Assembly: GCA_040881665.1 (NCBI GenBank) | Contig: JBBECT010000004.1 | Coordinates: forward strand, 181,782 to 245,781 | Direction of reading: 5' to 3' | DNA length: 64,000 bases | DNA from: Actinomycetota bacterium | GTDB taxonomy: Bacteria; Actinomycetota; UBA4738; HRBIN12 | Shown: positions 35,888 to 47,431 of the stretch, piece by piece | Layout: every line of letters starts with the position of its first letter | How positions within the stretch are numbered: position 1 is the stretch's first letter | Notes under the pieces: model-generated | Told to the model about the DNA's origin: nothing | What the model saw: only the letters and a program-made list of their open reading frames with translations | Database searches by the model: none | Program-made: the position numbers and the translations under genes

Positions 35888-37147
35888 ATGACCAGCGACG
35901 ACGACCCGATGGACGCCCCCGACGACGCCCCCACGACGCTCTCCGCCCCGCCCGGGGCCGACGGCGTCGTGGACCTGCCCGCGACCGAGCAGGCGGCGCG
36001 CAGGCGGGTGAGCGAGACGCGGCGCCCCGGGAAGCGGGCCACCAATACCCTGGTCCGGGTCGCAACGAAGTTCGCCACGTTCCTGGTCGCGCTGTTCCTG
36101 TTCATCCTCGCGCTCCAGTTGATGAAGACGGGCGCCAAAGCCGTCGCGCCCGGCATCGAGGGCAGCTTCCTGTTCTCGAACGGGGCCTCCACCCTCGGGT
36201 TCGGCTGGATCTCCGCCTACGTGGTGCTGTCGGGTTCGCCCGTCGCTGCGACGTCTCTCGCGTTGTTCGACGGTGGCGTGATCTCCCCGTTGGAGACCTT
36301 CACGATGCTCTCGGGGTCGCGGCTCGGCGCCTCGTTCATCGTGCTGCTCACCGGCTTCCTCTACGCGCTCCGCAACCGGGGACACAACCGCCGGGAATCG
36401 ATCGGGATGGGAGTGCTCGCGCTCTCGCTCACGGCGATCGTGTACCTGCCGGGATTCGTGATCGGCTACTGGTTGCTCTCGAGCGAGGCTCTGTCGGGGA
36501 TCCGGTGGCACGCGTCCGAGGACCTGCTCGGCGTCGTCGACTACGTGTGGGGCCCCGTCGAGCGGTTCCTGTACGGGCTCGTTCCCGGTTCCTCGGCGAC
36601 GGCGGCCGACCCCGAGCTGTGGGTGATGTTGCCGATCGGACTCGGGGTGCTCCTGCTGTCATTCAAGCTGTTGGACCGCGCGCTTCCGCAGATGAGCGGC
36701 TCTGAGCGCCGGGCAGACCGGCGCACCGAATGGCTCAAGCGGCCGTGGCCGATGTTCCTGATCGGCTGCCTCGTGGCGACCCTGACCCTATCGGTCTCCG
36801 TCGCGTTGACCGTTCTCGTGCCGCTTGCGAGCAAGGGGATCGTCAAGCGTCGAGAAGCGATCCCCTACATCATGGGCGCGAACATCATGACCCTCGCCGA
36901 CACGCTCGTTGCCGCGATGATCCTGGGGAATCCGGTCGCGGTGCAGATCGTGCTCGCGCAGGCGATAGGAGTCACGATCGTGACCCTGGTGATCCTCGCG
37001 TTCATCTACAAGCCGACGGCCGACGGGGTCCTGAGCCTCGACCGGTGGGTGGTCGGCACGAATCGCCGGCTCTGGGGGTTCGTCGGCGCCCTGCTGCTGC
37101 TCCCGTTGCTGCTGATCCTGTCGGGTCTGTTCGTCGGCGGCACGTGA
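35888..37147 (+). CDS. Na/Pi-cotransporter-like integral membrane protein
   Basis: A 419-residue polytopic protein with an N-terminal charged tail of about 55 residues and around nine helices. The two inverted halves of the Na/Pi cotransporter (NptA/SLC34) fold are recognisable from the repeats GSPVAATSLALFDGGVIS and EAIPYIMGANIMTLADTLVA, which sit where other members have QSSS and GANIGTT. Both key motifs are altered, so transport of phosphate is not certain. ATG 35888 is used; a TACGGT box at 35845-35850 gives about a 30-nt leader without a Shine-Dalgarno. The 200 bp upstream contain no other gene I can support. The amidohydrolase starts 8 nt downstream. Confidence 0.65.
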   Translation: MTSDDDPMDAPDDAPTTLSAPPGADGVVDLPATEQAARRRVSETRRPGKRATNTLVRVATKFATFLVALFLFILALQLMKTGAKAVAPGIEGSFLFSNGASTLGFGWISAYVVLSGSPVAATSLALFDGGVISPLETFTMLSGSRLGASFIVLLTGFLYALRNRGHNRRESIGMGVLALSLTAIVYLPGFVIGYWLLSSEALSGIRWHASEDLLGVVDYVWGPVERFLYGLVPGSSATAADPELWVMLPIGLGVLLLSFKLLDRALPQMSGSERRADRRTEWLKRPWPMFLIGCLVATLTLSVSVALTVLVPLASKGIVKRREAIPYIMGANIMTLADTLVAAMILGNPVAVQIVLAQAIGVTIVTLVILAFIYKPTADGVLSLDRWVVGTNRRLWGFVGALLLLPLLLILSGLFVGGT

Positions 37148-37154
37148 TCGAGCG

Positions 37155-38759
37155 GTGATAGGCACCCGGCTCCTGATCCACGACGGATCGATCGTCGACG
37201 GTTCTGGAGGCGCCCCCTTCCGGGGTTCGGTCGTCGTCGAAGGCACGAGGATCGCCGCGGTCCTTCCCGAAGGCGCGCCGGTGCCCTCCGACCTCGAGCG
37301 GATCGACGCCGCGGGCCGCGCGCTGTGCCCGGGGTTCATCGATGTGCACACCCATTCGGATCTCTCGCCGTTCGTCGAGCCGTGGATGGACTCAGCCCTG
37401 CGTCAAGGGATCACGACCGTCGTCGTCGGGAACTGCGGGGCATCGCCCTGGCCCGTGGCCGGCGCGCCCGAGATGGCGGTTCTCACCGGCGTCGAGCCGG
37501 CATCGATACCTGCGACGTGGCCGGGCTTCGGCGCCTACCTCGCCGCCGTCGACGCGTGCCACCCGGCGCTCAACGTCGCCGCTCTCGTAGGTCACGGCGC
37601 GGTACGTCAGGAGATCCTCGGGACCGAGCGCCGCCCGCCCGATCCCGCCGAACTCGGGCGCATGCGATCTGTGGTGCGTGAGGCGATGGCGGACGGTGCG
37701 GCGGGGCTGTCTACCGGCCTGGTCTACATACCGGGGATGTACGCGAACACCGACGAGATCGTGGCACTTGCCGAAGAGACGTCCCGCCACAGCGGGGTGT
37801 ACGCGAGTCACATCCGAGGGGAGGGAGTGCTGCTCTTCGACTCGGTCCGGGAGGCGATCGAGATCGGGCGACGGGCGGGCGTTCCCACTCACGTCAGCCA
37901 TCTCAAGCTCGAGGGAGCGGGCGTCTGGGGCCGCGGGACCGAGCTGCTCGAACTGCTCGATCGTGCGCGCGAAGACGGACACGACACCACGGCCGACCAG
38001 TACCCCTACACGGCTTGGGAATCGGAGCTCTGGAGCCTTTTGCCCCCCTGGGCGCCTCCCGAGGCACTCACGGAGGTGCTCGCCGATCCGAGCGAGCGGG
38101 ATCGTCTCGAGCACGCCGTCGCCGAAGGGGAACCGGGGTGGCAGAGCTCGATCGACGGGGTCGGATGGGACCGCATCATCGTCTCCACGCACAGCGGTGA
38201 CGCCTCGACGCAGGGCCGTTCGATCGCCGACATCGCTCGGGAGCGAGGAACCGATCCGTTCGATGCGGCGACGGCGTTGCTCGTGGCCGATCGGGACACC
38301 GGCGTGATCGGCCACGCGATGCGCGAAGAGGACGTCCGGCAGATCTGCGCGCGCAACGACGTCCTCGTCGCGTCCGATTCGACCGCGATGTCTCCCGCGG
38401 GACCGCTGGGCGCCGCTCCGGTGCATCCCAGGACCTACGGCACGTTCCCGAGGGTGCTCGGTCCCTACGTCCGCGAGGGGGTGCTGTCTCTGACCGCGGC
38501 GGTTCGCAAGATGACCGCGCTGCCGGCCGAGCGGTTCGGCCTCGTGGGGCGCGGCACGATCGCAGCGGGCTCGTTCGCCGACCTCGTGCTCCTCGATCCG
38601 TCCCGCGTCGCCGATCGTGCAGGGTTCGGCGCACCGCATGCGTTCCCTGACGGCATCGACCTCGTGATGGTCGGCGGAGCCACCGCATGGTCGGCCGCGC
38701 AGGGCAACGGCGAGCGCGTCGGGCGAACGCTCAAGCGGGGCGGATCCCCGACCGCGTAG
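37155..38759 (+). CDS. N-acyl-D-amino-acid deacylase (D-aminoacylase) family amidohydrolase
   Basis: A 534-residue metal-dependent amidohydrolase that would release free D-amino acids, or related compounds, from N-acyl forms. The first metal motif is GFIDVHTHSDLSPF near residue 60. VVVGNCGASPWPV and GLSTGLVYIPGMYA are D-aminoacylase family blocks, YASHIRGEG and HVSHLKLEG carry later metal ligands, and VASDSTAMSPAGPLG holds the catalytic Asp. The C-terminus has the small beta domain (GRGTIAAGSFADLVLLDPS). GTG 37155 lies 8 nt after the transporter stop, so the two genes form an operon. Dihydropyrimidinase-like alternatives are less likely given the NCG block. Confidence 0.87.
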   Translation: MIGTRLLIHDGSIVDGSGGAPFRGSVVVEGTRIAAVLPEGAPVPSDLERIDAAGRALCPGFIDVHTHSDLSPFVEPWMDSALRQGITTVVVGNCGASPWPVAGAPEMAVLTGVEPASIPATWPGFGAYLAAVDACHPALNVAALVGHGAVRQEILGTERRPPDPAELGRMRSVVREAMADGAAGLSTGLVYIPGMYANTDEIVALAEETSRHSGVYASHIRGEGVLLFDSVREAIEIGRRAGVPTHVSHLKLEGAGVWGRGTELLELLDRAREDGHDTTADQYPYTAWESELWSLLPPWAPPEALTEVLADPSERDRLEHAVAEGEPGWQSSIDGVGWDRIIVSTHSGDASTQGRSIADIARERGTDPFDAATALLVADRDTGVIGHAMREEDVRQICARNDVLVASDSTAMSPAGPLGAAPVHPRTYGTFPRVLGPYVREGVLSLTAAVRKMTALPAERFGLVGRGTIAAGSFADLVLLDPSRVADRAGFGAPHAFPDGIDLVMVGGATAWSAAQGNGERVGRTLKRGGSPTA

Positions 38760-38792
38760 CGGCGACATCGGGGAAGGGATAGACGGAACCTC

Positions 38793-38866
38793 GAGCCGGC
38801 GGTCGGATTCGAACCGACGACCTAGCGATTACAAGTCGCTCGCGCTACCGGACTGCGCCACGCCGG
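38793..38866 (-). tRNA. tRNA-Thr (anticodon TGT)
   Basis: A 74-nt cloverleaf with a 7-bp acceptor stem (GCCGGCG/CGCCGGC), TTCGAATCC in the T-arm and anticodon loop CTTGTAA. Discriminator U; CCA is not encoded. It lies 13 bp after the stop of rlmB on the same strand. Confidence 0.95.
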
Positions 38867-38879
38867 CGTCCGGTCGAGT

Positions 38880-39662
38880 CTACGCGCTCGGTGCCCGTCC
38901 GCCGTCAGCTCCGGCCTGCGACCGGACACGCGAAGGAAGCACGTACGCGTACAGCACGGCGGCCAGCGACGCGGACGCGTTGAGCGAGGTGACCCGCCCA
39001 TGCATCGGGAGCGCGACCAGCGTGTCGCAGCGTTCGCGGGTGAGGCGCGCCATGCCCTCACCCTCGCTCCCGACCACGACGGCGACCGGTCCCGAGGGAC
39101 ACGCGTCGTCGTAGATCGACGAGCCGGCTGCGTCGTCCAGGCCGACGACCGAGAAGCCGCGGTCGGCCAGCCGATCGAGCGCTCGCGGGATGTTCGCGAC
39201 GTGGGCGTGCGGCAGGTGCAGCAGGGCTCCCGACGACGCGGTCACGGCCGCCGCCGTCACGGGGGCCGCCCTCCGCACCCTGGTGATGAGCATCGCCGAT
39301 CCCACGGCTTCCGCGGATCGGGCGGCCGCGCCGAGGTTCTGCGGATCGGTGACGCCGTCGAGGACTACGACGACCGCGTCCGGTTCGAACGGCCAGGTCC
39401 CGAGCTCTCGCTCCGAGAGCCGGCGCGTCGGAGCGACCCGTGCCACGACGCCTTGGTGATCCTTCGCGCGCTCATCGAGCTGGCGCCGAGGCACTTCGCG
39501 GACCTCGAGGCCCGCTTCCCCGGCCTGGGTGAGCACCTCACGCATCCCCTGCGTCGCACGCGCACCCTCCGCCACGAGGAGCTCGCGGGCGCGACCGGAG
39601 CGGATCGCCTCGGCGACCGATCGCCTTCCGGAGACGAACGAGCCCTCGGACGGCAGGCTCAC
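38880..39662 (-). CDS. rlmB: 23S rRNA 2'-O-methyltransferase RlmB (TrmH/SpoU family)
   Basis: A 260-residue SPOUT methyltransferase that methylates the 2'-OH of G2251 of 23S rRNA in Escherichia coli. An N-terminal substrate-binding domain (GRRSVAEAIRSGRARELLVAEG) is followed by SpoU motif 1 VVLDGVTDPQNLGAAARSAE, motif 2 VAVVVGSEGEGM and motif 3 SLNASASLAAVLYAYVL. GTG 39662 overlaps the ispF stop (GTGA), so the order ispD-ispF-rlmB is a coupled operon. In M. tuberculosis cysS stands between ispF and this gene; here it is absent. A tRNA-Thr follows directly. Confidence 0.92.
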   Translation of the reverse strand: MSLPSEGSFVSGRRSVAEAIRSGRARELLVAEGARATQGMREVLTQAGEAGLEVREVPRRQLDERAKDHQGVVARVAPTRRLSERELGTWPFEPDAVVVVLDGVTDPQNLGAAARSAEAVGSAMLITRVRRAAPVTAAAVTASSGALLHLPHAHVANIPRALDRLADRGFSVVGLDDAAGSSIYDDACPSGPVAVVVGSEGEGMARLTRERCDTLVALPMHGRVTSLNASASLAAVLYAYVLPSRVRSQAGADGGRAPSA

Positions 39663-40153
39663 CCGGGTCCCGCGAGGAGCATCGCGATCGCGATGCACGC
39701 GACTCCGTCGCCGTTCAGACCGAGCCCCTCGGGGCGCGTCCCCTTCACCGAGACCGCGCCGGCGTCGACCCCCAAGACGGCGGCGAGAGACGCACGCAGA
39801 TCTCCGCGTCGTGGAGCGATCGCGGGGCGGTCCGCCAGCACCGTCGCGTCGCAGGACACCGGGTGAAGGCCCTCGGCCCTGACGAGGGCGGTCGCTCGCC
39901 CGAGCAGCTCCGAGCCGGCGATCCCCTCGACGGACGCATCGGTGTCGGGGAAATACGTGCCGATGTCCCCCAGGCCCGCGGCACCGAGCAGCGCGTCGGC
40001 GATCGCGTGACACACGACGTCGCCGTCGGAGTGACCGGCGACGCCCGGCTCCCCCTCGAAGTGCACTCCACCGAGCAGCAGAGGACGGTTCGCATCCCGA
40101 GGATGCACGTCGAAACCGAGACCGATCCGCGGGACTCCGGCGCGTTCAGGCAC
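39659..40153 (-). CDS. ispF: 2-C-methyl-D-erythritol 2,4-cyclodiphosphate synthase
   Basis: A 164-residue enzyme of the non-mevalonate isoprenoid pathway that cyclises CDP-methylerythritol phosphate with loss of CMP. The zinc site starts with GLGFDVHP (Asp and His). GHSDGDVVCHAIADALLGAA and GDIGTYFPDTD are the next family blocks, and VSVKGTRPEGLG and DGVACIAI end the domain. Length is standard. The GTG start at 40153 lies inside ispD, overlapping it by 8 nt, and the stop is shared with rlmB. The two neighbouring isoprenoid enzymes act two steps apart in the pathway. Confidence 0.96.
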   Translation of the reverse strand: MPERAGVPRIGLGFDVHPRDANRPLLLGGVHFEGEPGVAGHSDGDVVCHAIADALLGAAGLGDIGTYFPDTDASVEGIAGSELLGRATALVRAEGLHPVSCDATVLADRPAIAPRRGDLRASLAAVLGVDAGAVSVKGTRPEGLGLNGDGVACIAIAMLLAGPG

Positions 40154-40868
40154 GGGTCGCTCCGGACATCAGGGCATCGGCGCGACGGAGATCGTCCGCG
40201 TTCGTGATCTTGAAGTTCTTCTCGTCGCCGGGGATCACCACGACCCTCCCGCCGTCCGCCTCGACGGCGGCGGCGTCGTCGGTGAACACCTCGCCCGTCG
40301 CGGCCGCACGCTCGTGCGCGGAGCGGAGGGCCGGCGCCCGGAACGCCTGCGGTGTCTGCGCCGCTCGGAGGTCATCTCGCGGCACGGTTTCGGCGACCAC
40401 ACCGTCCCGGACCCGCTTGATCGTGTCGTGCATCGCCACGCCGGGAACCACGCCGTCGGCGCCGCTCACCCGCAAGGCGTCGATCACCTCGGTGAATGAT
40501 GCCGGCGGTGCGAGGACCCGCGCCGCGTCGTGGCATACGATGATCTCTGCGCCGTCGGGGATCGCACGGAGTGCGGCGGCCACCGAACCATGCCGCGAGC
40601 CGGCACCGGCGACGACCGCCACGGGGACTTCGACCCCCTCGAGCAGTCGCGCCGCCTGTTCCTGCATCCCGGCGGGAACGGTGACCACGAGCGCGTCGAC
40701 GGCCTCGCTGCGTCCCGCAGCGGACGCCGCCACCTCGACGATCGGCCGACCGCCCACCTCGGCGAAGGCCTTGGGCACCTCGGCATCCAGCCGGCTGCCC
40801 GATCCGGCCGCGAGCACGACGACGACCGAGCGCGCGGCAGCGGGAACCGCCGAGCCGGCCGTGCTCAC
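40146..40868 (-). CDS. ispD: 2-C-methyl-D-erythritol 4-phosphate cytidylyltransferase
   Basis: A 240-residue nucleotidyltransferase that activates methylerythritol phosphate with CTP. The Gly-rich signature VVLAAGSGSRLDAEVPKAF (residues 18-36) binds CTP. CHDAARVLAPPASF, the TIKRV block with VPRDDLRAAQTPQAFR, and a late DDAAAVEADGG complete the family pattern. GTG 40868 overlaps the stop of the PIN/TRAM gene (40865-40868). The region carD, PIN/TRAM, ispD, ispF, rlmB is likely one transcript, as in other Actinobacteria. Confidence 0.95.
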   Translation of the reverse strand: MSTAGSAVPAAARSVVVVLAAGSGSRLDAEVPKAFAEVGGRPIVEVAASAAGRSEAVDALVVTVPAGMQEQAARLLEGVEVPVAVVAGAGSRHGSVAAALRAIPDGAEIIVCHDAARVLAPPASFTEVIDALRVSGADGVVPGVAMHDTIKRVRDGVVAETVPRDDLRAAQTPQAFRAPALRSAHERAAATGEVFTDDAAAVEADGGRVVVIPGDEKNFKITNADDLRRADALMSGATRA

Positions 40869-41983
40869 GGTTCCGAGGTCGCGAGCGTGGCGAAGACCAT
40901 CCTGCCGGTGGTGGTCTGGATCACGTTCGTGACGCTGACCGAGACGTCGTCGCCGATCCGTTGCTTCGCGGACTCGACGACGACCATCGTGCCGTCATCG
41001 AGGTAGCCGACGGCCTGATCGTGTTCCCTGCCCTCCTTCACCAGATGCAGGGGGAGGGCATCGCCCGGGGAGACCGGGAGCCGGAACGCCGACGCGAGCG
41101 CGTTCACGTGCATCACCGGGACCCGGACGGCCTCGGCGACCTTCGAGAGGTTCGCATCGACCGTGATCAACTGTGCTCCACGCTCACGGGCGAGGCGTAC
41201 GAGCGCCGCGTCGACATCCCGCACACCGGCCTCCTCGACGAGGCGCACCTCGACGGTCGGCATACGTTGCAGCTCCGCGAGGATGTCCAGGCCCCGACGG
41301 CCACGCGTGCGGCGGCGCGGATCGGACGAGTCCGAGATCGCTTGCAGTTCGGTCAGCACGCCCTCGTGCAGCAACAACGTGCCACCGACGAACCCCGTGT
41401 TCGCGAGGTCGGCGATGCGTCCGTCGATCAGGGCGCTCGTGTCGACCACGATCAGCTCACCCGAGGTCCCACCGGTCGCGCGGGGCTTCAGGCCGATCAC
41501 GCCGAACAGCTCGTCCGCCTTCGATCGTGCGAGGCCGAACCCGAGGGAGCCGAACGTGAGGTAGGCGAACACGATCGCCGGCCACGCGGCGGCCGTCGGC
41601 AGGCGGAACAGCGGGAAGGTGATCAGCGCCGCGACGATCATCCCGAGGATCATGCCGACCGTCCCGGCAGCGAGCTGGTGGCCGGGCATGCGGCGGAGCT
41701 CGTGCTCCATCCCCCCGACGGCCCGCGCGGTGACACGGCCGAGGACTCCACCGACCACGTACCCGACGGCGGCGCCCAGGAACACGAACAGCGCGAGCCG
41801 GGAGGATGACGATGCCCTTCCCTCGGCGGTCTCGGTGCCGATCGTGTAGCCGGCGGTCCCGAGCAGGGCGATGAAGATAAGACGGACGCCCTCGACGAGC
41901 CTGCCGCGCGGCGCCGATGACCGGCGGCGCGGTCGATCGGCCTTCGGTTCTACGTCGTCGGGACGGCGGGACTCGCGCACCAT
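40865..41983 (-). CDS. PIN/TRAM domain membrane protein (YacL type)
   Basis: A 372-residue protein with an N-terminal membrane part of four helices (from about residue 32, GVRLIFIALLGTAGYTIG), then a PIN nuclease domain beginning IVVDTSALIDGRIADL with acidic residues in the right places, and a C-terminal TRAM domain (GDALPLHLVKEGREHDQAVGYL). The same architecture is seen in YacL, commonly beside carD/ispD in Gram-positive bacteria. A role as a membrane-tethered RNase is inferred from the domains. ATG 41983 is chosen because AGGAG lies 8 nt upstream; GTG 42052 would add 23 Ala/Pro-rich residues without a ribosome-binding site. Confidence 0.88.
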   Translation of the reverse strand: MVRESRRPDDVEPKADRPRRRSSAPRGRLVEGVRLIFIALLGTAGYTIGTETAEGRASSSSRLALFVFLGAAVGYVVGGVLGRVTARAVGGMEHELRRMPGHQLAAGTVGMILGMIVAALITFPLFRLPTAAAWPAIVFAYLTFGSLGFGLARSKADELFGVIGLKPRATGGTSGELIVVDTSALIDGRIADLANTGFVGGTLLLHEGVLTELQAISDSSDPRRRTRGRRGLDILAELQRMPTVEVRLVEEAGVRDVDAALVRLARERGAQLITVDANLSKVAEAVRVPVMHVNALASAFRLPVSPGDALPLHLVKEGREHDQAVGYLDDGTMVVVESAKQRIGDDVSVSVTNVIQTTTGRMVFATLATSEP

Positions 41984-42074
41984 AGGAGCCTCTCCTGCCG
42001 GAGCGGCGTCTGCAACCGGCCGCGGGGCGCTGCCGCCGTCAGCTTCTGGCACGACCTGTGGAGAAGCCGGCCCG

Positions 42075-42584
42075 CTAGGCCTCGGCCGGGACCTTCGCGC
42101 CGTGGGCCTCCTCGAGGACCTTCTCGATCATGGCCTCGGCCTCCTCCTCGGTGCCGCCGGTGGAGCACGACAGCTCGGAGATCAGGATCTGACGGGCCTT
42201 GGTGACCATCCGCTTCTCACCGGCGGAAAGACCCTTCTCGCGTTCCCGGATCGAGAGGTTCCGCAGGACCTCGGCGACCTGATAGGGGTCGCCGGAGTGA
42301 AGCTTCTCCATGTTGTTCTTGAACCGACGGCTCCAGTTGGCGGCCATCGAGGACTCGTCCTCTTTCAGCACGTCGAGGACCTTCTTGACCTCGCGCTTGC
42401 TGACGACCTGGCGCAAACCGACCTCTTCGGTGTTGTCGACCGGAACCATCAGCGTCAGGTCCCCGTAGGCGACGCGCAACACGAAGTACTTGCGACGTTC
42501 CCCGAGGAATTCCCGTTCGCGGAGCTCTTCGATGACTGCGGCGCCGTGTTCCGGATGCACGACCGTATCGCCCTTACGGAACAC
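42075..42584 (-). CDS. carD: CarD family transcriptional regulator
   Basis: A 169-residue CarD protein, which binds the RNA polymerase beta subunit and stabilises open promoter complexes, including those of rRNA genes. The N-terminal Tudor-like domain starts FRKGDTVVHPEHGAAVIEEL and includes LRVAYGDLTLMVPVD. The helical DNA-binding domain contains the Trp-bearing SSMAANWSRRFKNNMEKL that inserts at the -10 upstream edge, and YQVAEVLRNLSIREREKGLS. Length fits mycobacterial CarD. GTG 42584 has AGGGGG 4-5 nt upstream. The 114-bp gap to radA should carry its promoter; I see TACCCT but no clear -35. Confidence 0.95.
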   Translation of the reverse strand: MFRKGDTVVHPEHGAAVIEELREREFLGERRKYFVLRVAYGDLTLMVPVDNTEEVGLRQVVSKREVKKVLDVLKEDESSMAANWSRRFKNNMEKLHSGDPYQVAEVLRNLSIREREKGLSAGEKRMVTKARQILISELSCSTGGTEEEAEAMIEKVLEEAHGAKVPAEA

Positions 42585-42698
42585 ACGACCCCCTAGATCG
42601 GTAGGAAAGAGATGTTGCGGTGACTAGTAACTAAGGGTACCACGGGGAGCCGTTCGGCCGCAAGTGAAATCGGGCCGTTCGACGGCCATCGTCCCAGC

Positions 42699-44072
42699 TC
42701 AGCCAGGGTGCGAAGGGCGGATGGACCTTCGGCTCCCCCGATCTGAGTCCTCGGCGGAACCGACCCAGGAAAGAGCGTCGAGCAGGCGAGTGACCGGGAT
42801 GACCCGGAGCCCTTCGAGGGGTTCCGAACCCCCCGCCGCATACACCGTAGCGCAACCGGCCGCGCGCGCCGCGGCGAGACGCTGGGACAGACCGGGAGCC
42901 GGCCGGACCTGCCCCGTGAGACCGACCTCGCCGACGAACGCCGACCCGGCGGGGGGCGCGGTTCCGGTCGCCGCGGACGCCAGCGCGACCGCGACCGCCA
43001 GGTCGCATGCCGGGTCGTCGATGCGGACACCGCCGAGCGAGGCACCGTAGAGCTCGGCCCGACCCAACCCGATCGGGAACTCTCGATCGAGGACCGCCGC
43101 GACGAGCTGGAAGCGGCGGCCGTCCAGACCCGTCGCCTGTCGCCGCGACCCTCCCTCGGTGGGCGCGACCAGGGCCTGGACCTCGACCGCGAGGGCGCGA
43201 CGCCCAGCGAGCGGGAGGGCCGTCGCCGCCCCGGGCTGTTCGGTTCCGGAACGGAGGAGCTCGGCCGGATCGATCTCGTCGAGCCCCGTGGCGCGCATCT
43301 CGAACCACGCGACCTCGCCCTCTTGCCCGAAGCGATTCTTGCCGCCGGCGAGCATCCGGAGACCCGACCGAGGGTCCCCGTCGAAGGTGAGGACCGTGTC
43401 GACGGCATGCTCGAGCGTGCGAGGGCCCGCGAGGTCACCGTCCTTGGTGACGTGACCGGCCATCAGCACGGCGATGCCCTCGGCCTTGGCGAGCCCGACG
43501 AGCGTGTCGGTGCAGCCCCGTACCTGCGAGGGCCCACCGGGCAGCTGGGTGCCGCTCGGGTCGCGTAGGGACTGGATCGAATCGACCACGAGCAGCGCCG
43601 GCCGGGCATCGCGGGCCGCTTGCAGCACCTCGGGCAGCTCGCGGCCCGGGACGAACGAAACCTCGGAGGCATCCACACCGATCCGCGCGGCGCGTGAGGC
43701 CACCTGGTCGCGGCTCTCTTCGCCGGAGGCGAACAGGCAGGAGAACCCGGCATCCGACAGGTGCGCAACCAGCTGGAGGAGAAGGGTGCTCTTGCCGATG
43801 CCGGGTTCCCCCGCGAGGAGGGCAACGGACCCGGGCACGATGCCCCCGCCAAGCACCCGGTCGAAGCCGGGGAAACCCGTCGGCGCGCGCTCGGGTTGCT
43901 GTCCGCGCTCGAGCGAGAGGGTTGCGACCGGAACGCGGGAGGAACCAGGACCGCCGGAAGGAGGGAGATCGGCGATCGTGCCCCAGCCACCACATCCCGG
44001 GCAGCGCCCCACCCACTGTGCGACCTGCTGGCCGCACGAGGTGCACGCGTACAGCGTCCGTACCTTGCCCAT
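42699..44072 (-). CDS. radA: DNA repair protein RadA
   Basis: A 457-residue RecA-like helicase that drives branch migration in recombination. A C4 zinc finger opens the protein (CTSCGQQ, CPGCGGWGT). Walker A is GEPGIGKST near residue 83. The RadA-specific KNRFG appears as AGGKNRFGQEGEVAWFEM. The C-terminal Lon-like domain includes DLAVAVALASAATG and GEVGLTGQVRPAP. ATG 44072 is set by a TACGGT box exactly 7 nt upstream; an in-frame start 30 nt further up is not favoured. In many Actinobacteria disA follows radA; here it is missing, and carD lies downstream instead. Confidence 0.96.
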   Translation of the reverse strand: MGKVRTLYACTSCGQQVAQWVGRCPGCGGWGTIADLPPSGGPGSSRVPVATLSLERGQQPERAPTGFPGFDRVLGGGIVPGSVALLAGEPGIGKSTLLLQLVAHLSDAGFSCLFASGEESRDQVASRAARIGVDASEVSFVPGRELPEVLQAARDARPALLVVDSIQSLRDPSGTQLPGGPSQVRGCTDTLVGLAKAEGIAVLMAGHVTKDGDLAGPRTLEHAVDTVLTFDGDPRSGLRMLAGGKNRFGQEGEVAWFEMRATGLDEIDPAELLRSGTEQPGAATALPLAGRRALAVEVQALVAPTEGGSRRQATGLDGRRFQLVAAVLDREFPIGLGRAELYGASLGGVRIDDPACDLAVAVALASAATGTAPPAGSAFVGEVGLTGQVRPAPGLSQRLAAARAAGCATVYAAGGSEPLEGLRVIPVTRLLDALSWVGSAEDSDRGSRRSIRPSHPG

Positions 44073-44079
44073 GCAGCGC

Positions 44080-44085
44080 ACCGTA
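44080..44085 (-). promoter_or_regulatory. -10 box of a leaderless promoter (radA)
   Basis: TACGGT is followed by GCGCTGC and ATG 44072. Confidence 0.55.
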
Positions 44086-44128
44086 GGAGGTGGCACCGAC
44101 ACGCTCGTGCCCCGCTCCGGCGCGCGGC

Positions 44129-44761
44129 TCAGGAACCCTTCGCGGAGAGCGAACGGAGCAGGTCGACGATCGCGTCGTTCGAGGGTGCGTCGGCGACGTG
44201 CTCGTTGCGGTGCGCCAGTCGGACGACGCCGTCGTGACCGCGGATGACCCCGCCGGTGTCGATCACGAACGTCCCCGGCATCTGCATCAGGTCGCCCCCC
44301 TGCAGCCCTCCCTGCCGAGTTTCCTTGGCGAGTCCACGGCGGATCGACTGGGGCAGCACACGTGGACCGAGGACCTGGTTCATCGATCCCCTGCCGAGCC
44401 CGTACGCGCGGTAGGCATCACGCCAAGGATCCATCAACAACGGGAACGGGAGGCGTTTGCGCGCGCTGAACGCCTCCGCCGACCCGGGGCTGCCGTGCCC
44501 GACGAGCACGACCTGTCCACCGACCTCGCGCACGCGCGACTCATCGCGACACAGGCTCGCCACCTGAATCTGACAGAACGGACACCCGAAGTAGCGCAGG
44601 AACACGAGCACGACCGGTTGGTCGGCCCAGAAGCTCGCGAGCGCGACCGGACGACCACCGAGCGCGAGCAGGTCCGCGTCAGGCGCGGCATCCCCTGCCG
44701 TCGGGCCGTCGGCCGCCTCGCTCCGCGCAGCAGGTTGCGCCGATCGTTCCGTGTCCACCAT
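44129..44761 (-). CDS. Peroxiredoxin-like (AhpC/TSA-type) protein
   Basis: A 210-residue thioredoxin-fold protein. After about 30 linker residues comes LGGRPVALASFWADQPVVLVFLRYFGCPFCQIQ, in which CPFC is a redox-active CxxC near residue 60. The C-terminal part (MPGTFVIDTGGVIRGHDG) matches the PRXL2/AhpC-TSA-2 group. Unlike classical peroxiredoxins, which carry a lone T/S-x-x-C, it has a two-Cys centre, so it may act as a thiol oxidoreductase rather than a peroxidase. ATG 44761 has GGAGGG 7 nt upstream. It is placed between clpC and radA, a stress-linked neighbourhood. No signal peptide is visible. Confidence 0.78.
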   Translation of the reverse strand: MVDTERSAQPAARSEAADGPTAGDAAPDADLLALGGRPVALASFWADQPVVLVFLRYFGCPFCQIQVASLCRDESRVREVGGQVVLVGHGSPGSAEAFSARKRLPFPLLMDPWRDAYRAYGLGRGSMNQVLGPRVLPQSIRRGLAKETRQGGLQGGDLMQMPGTFVIDTGGVIRGHDGVVRLAHRNEHVADAPSNDAIVDLLRSLSAKGS

Positions 44762-44852
44762 CCCGCATCCCTCCGTCCCTCAAGTCTTCGGGACCGAAGT
44801 GGACGAGGATGAACACGGGGGCGAGGAACGACCACTGGACCTAACCCACGAT

Positions 44853-44884
44853 CCGTGGTCGATCCCCCGTCCGACGGACCACGG
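44853..44884 (-). terminator. Possible clpC terminator
   Basis: CCGTGGTC (44853-44860) pairs with GACCACGG (44877-44884) across a 16-nt loop, in the gap after clpC. The long loop and missing U-tract leave this weak. Confidence 0.35.
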
Positions 44885-44944
44885 GAGGCAGATCGGGACT
44901 CGTGTGATCCCTCGGGGGAACGCGCGCTCGAGCCGCGGGAAGGT

Positions 44945-47431
<2,487 letters not shown>

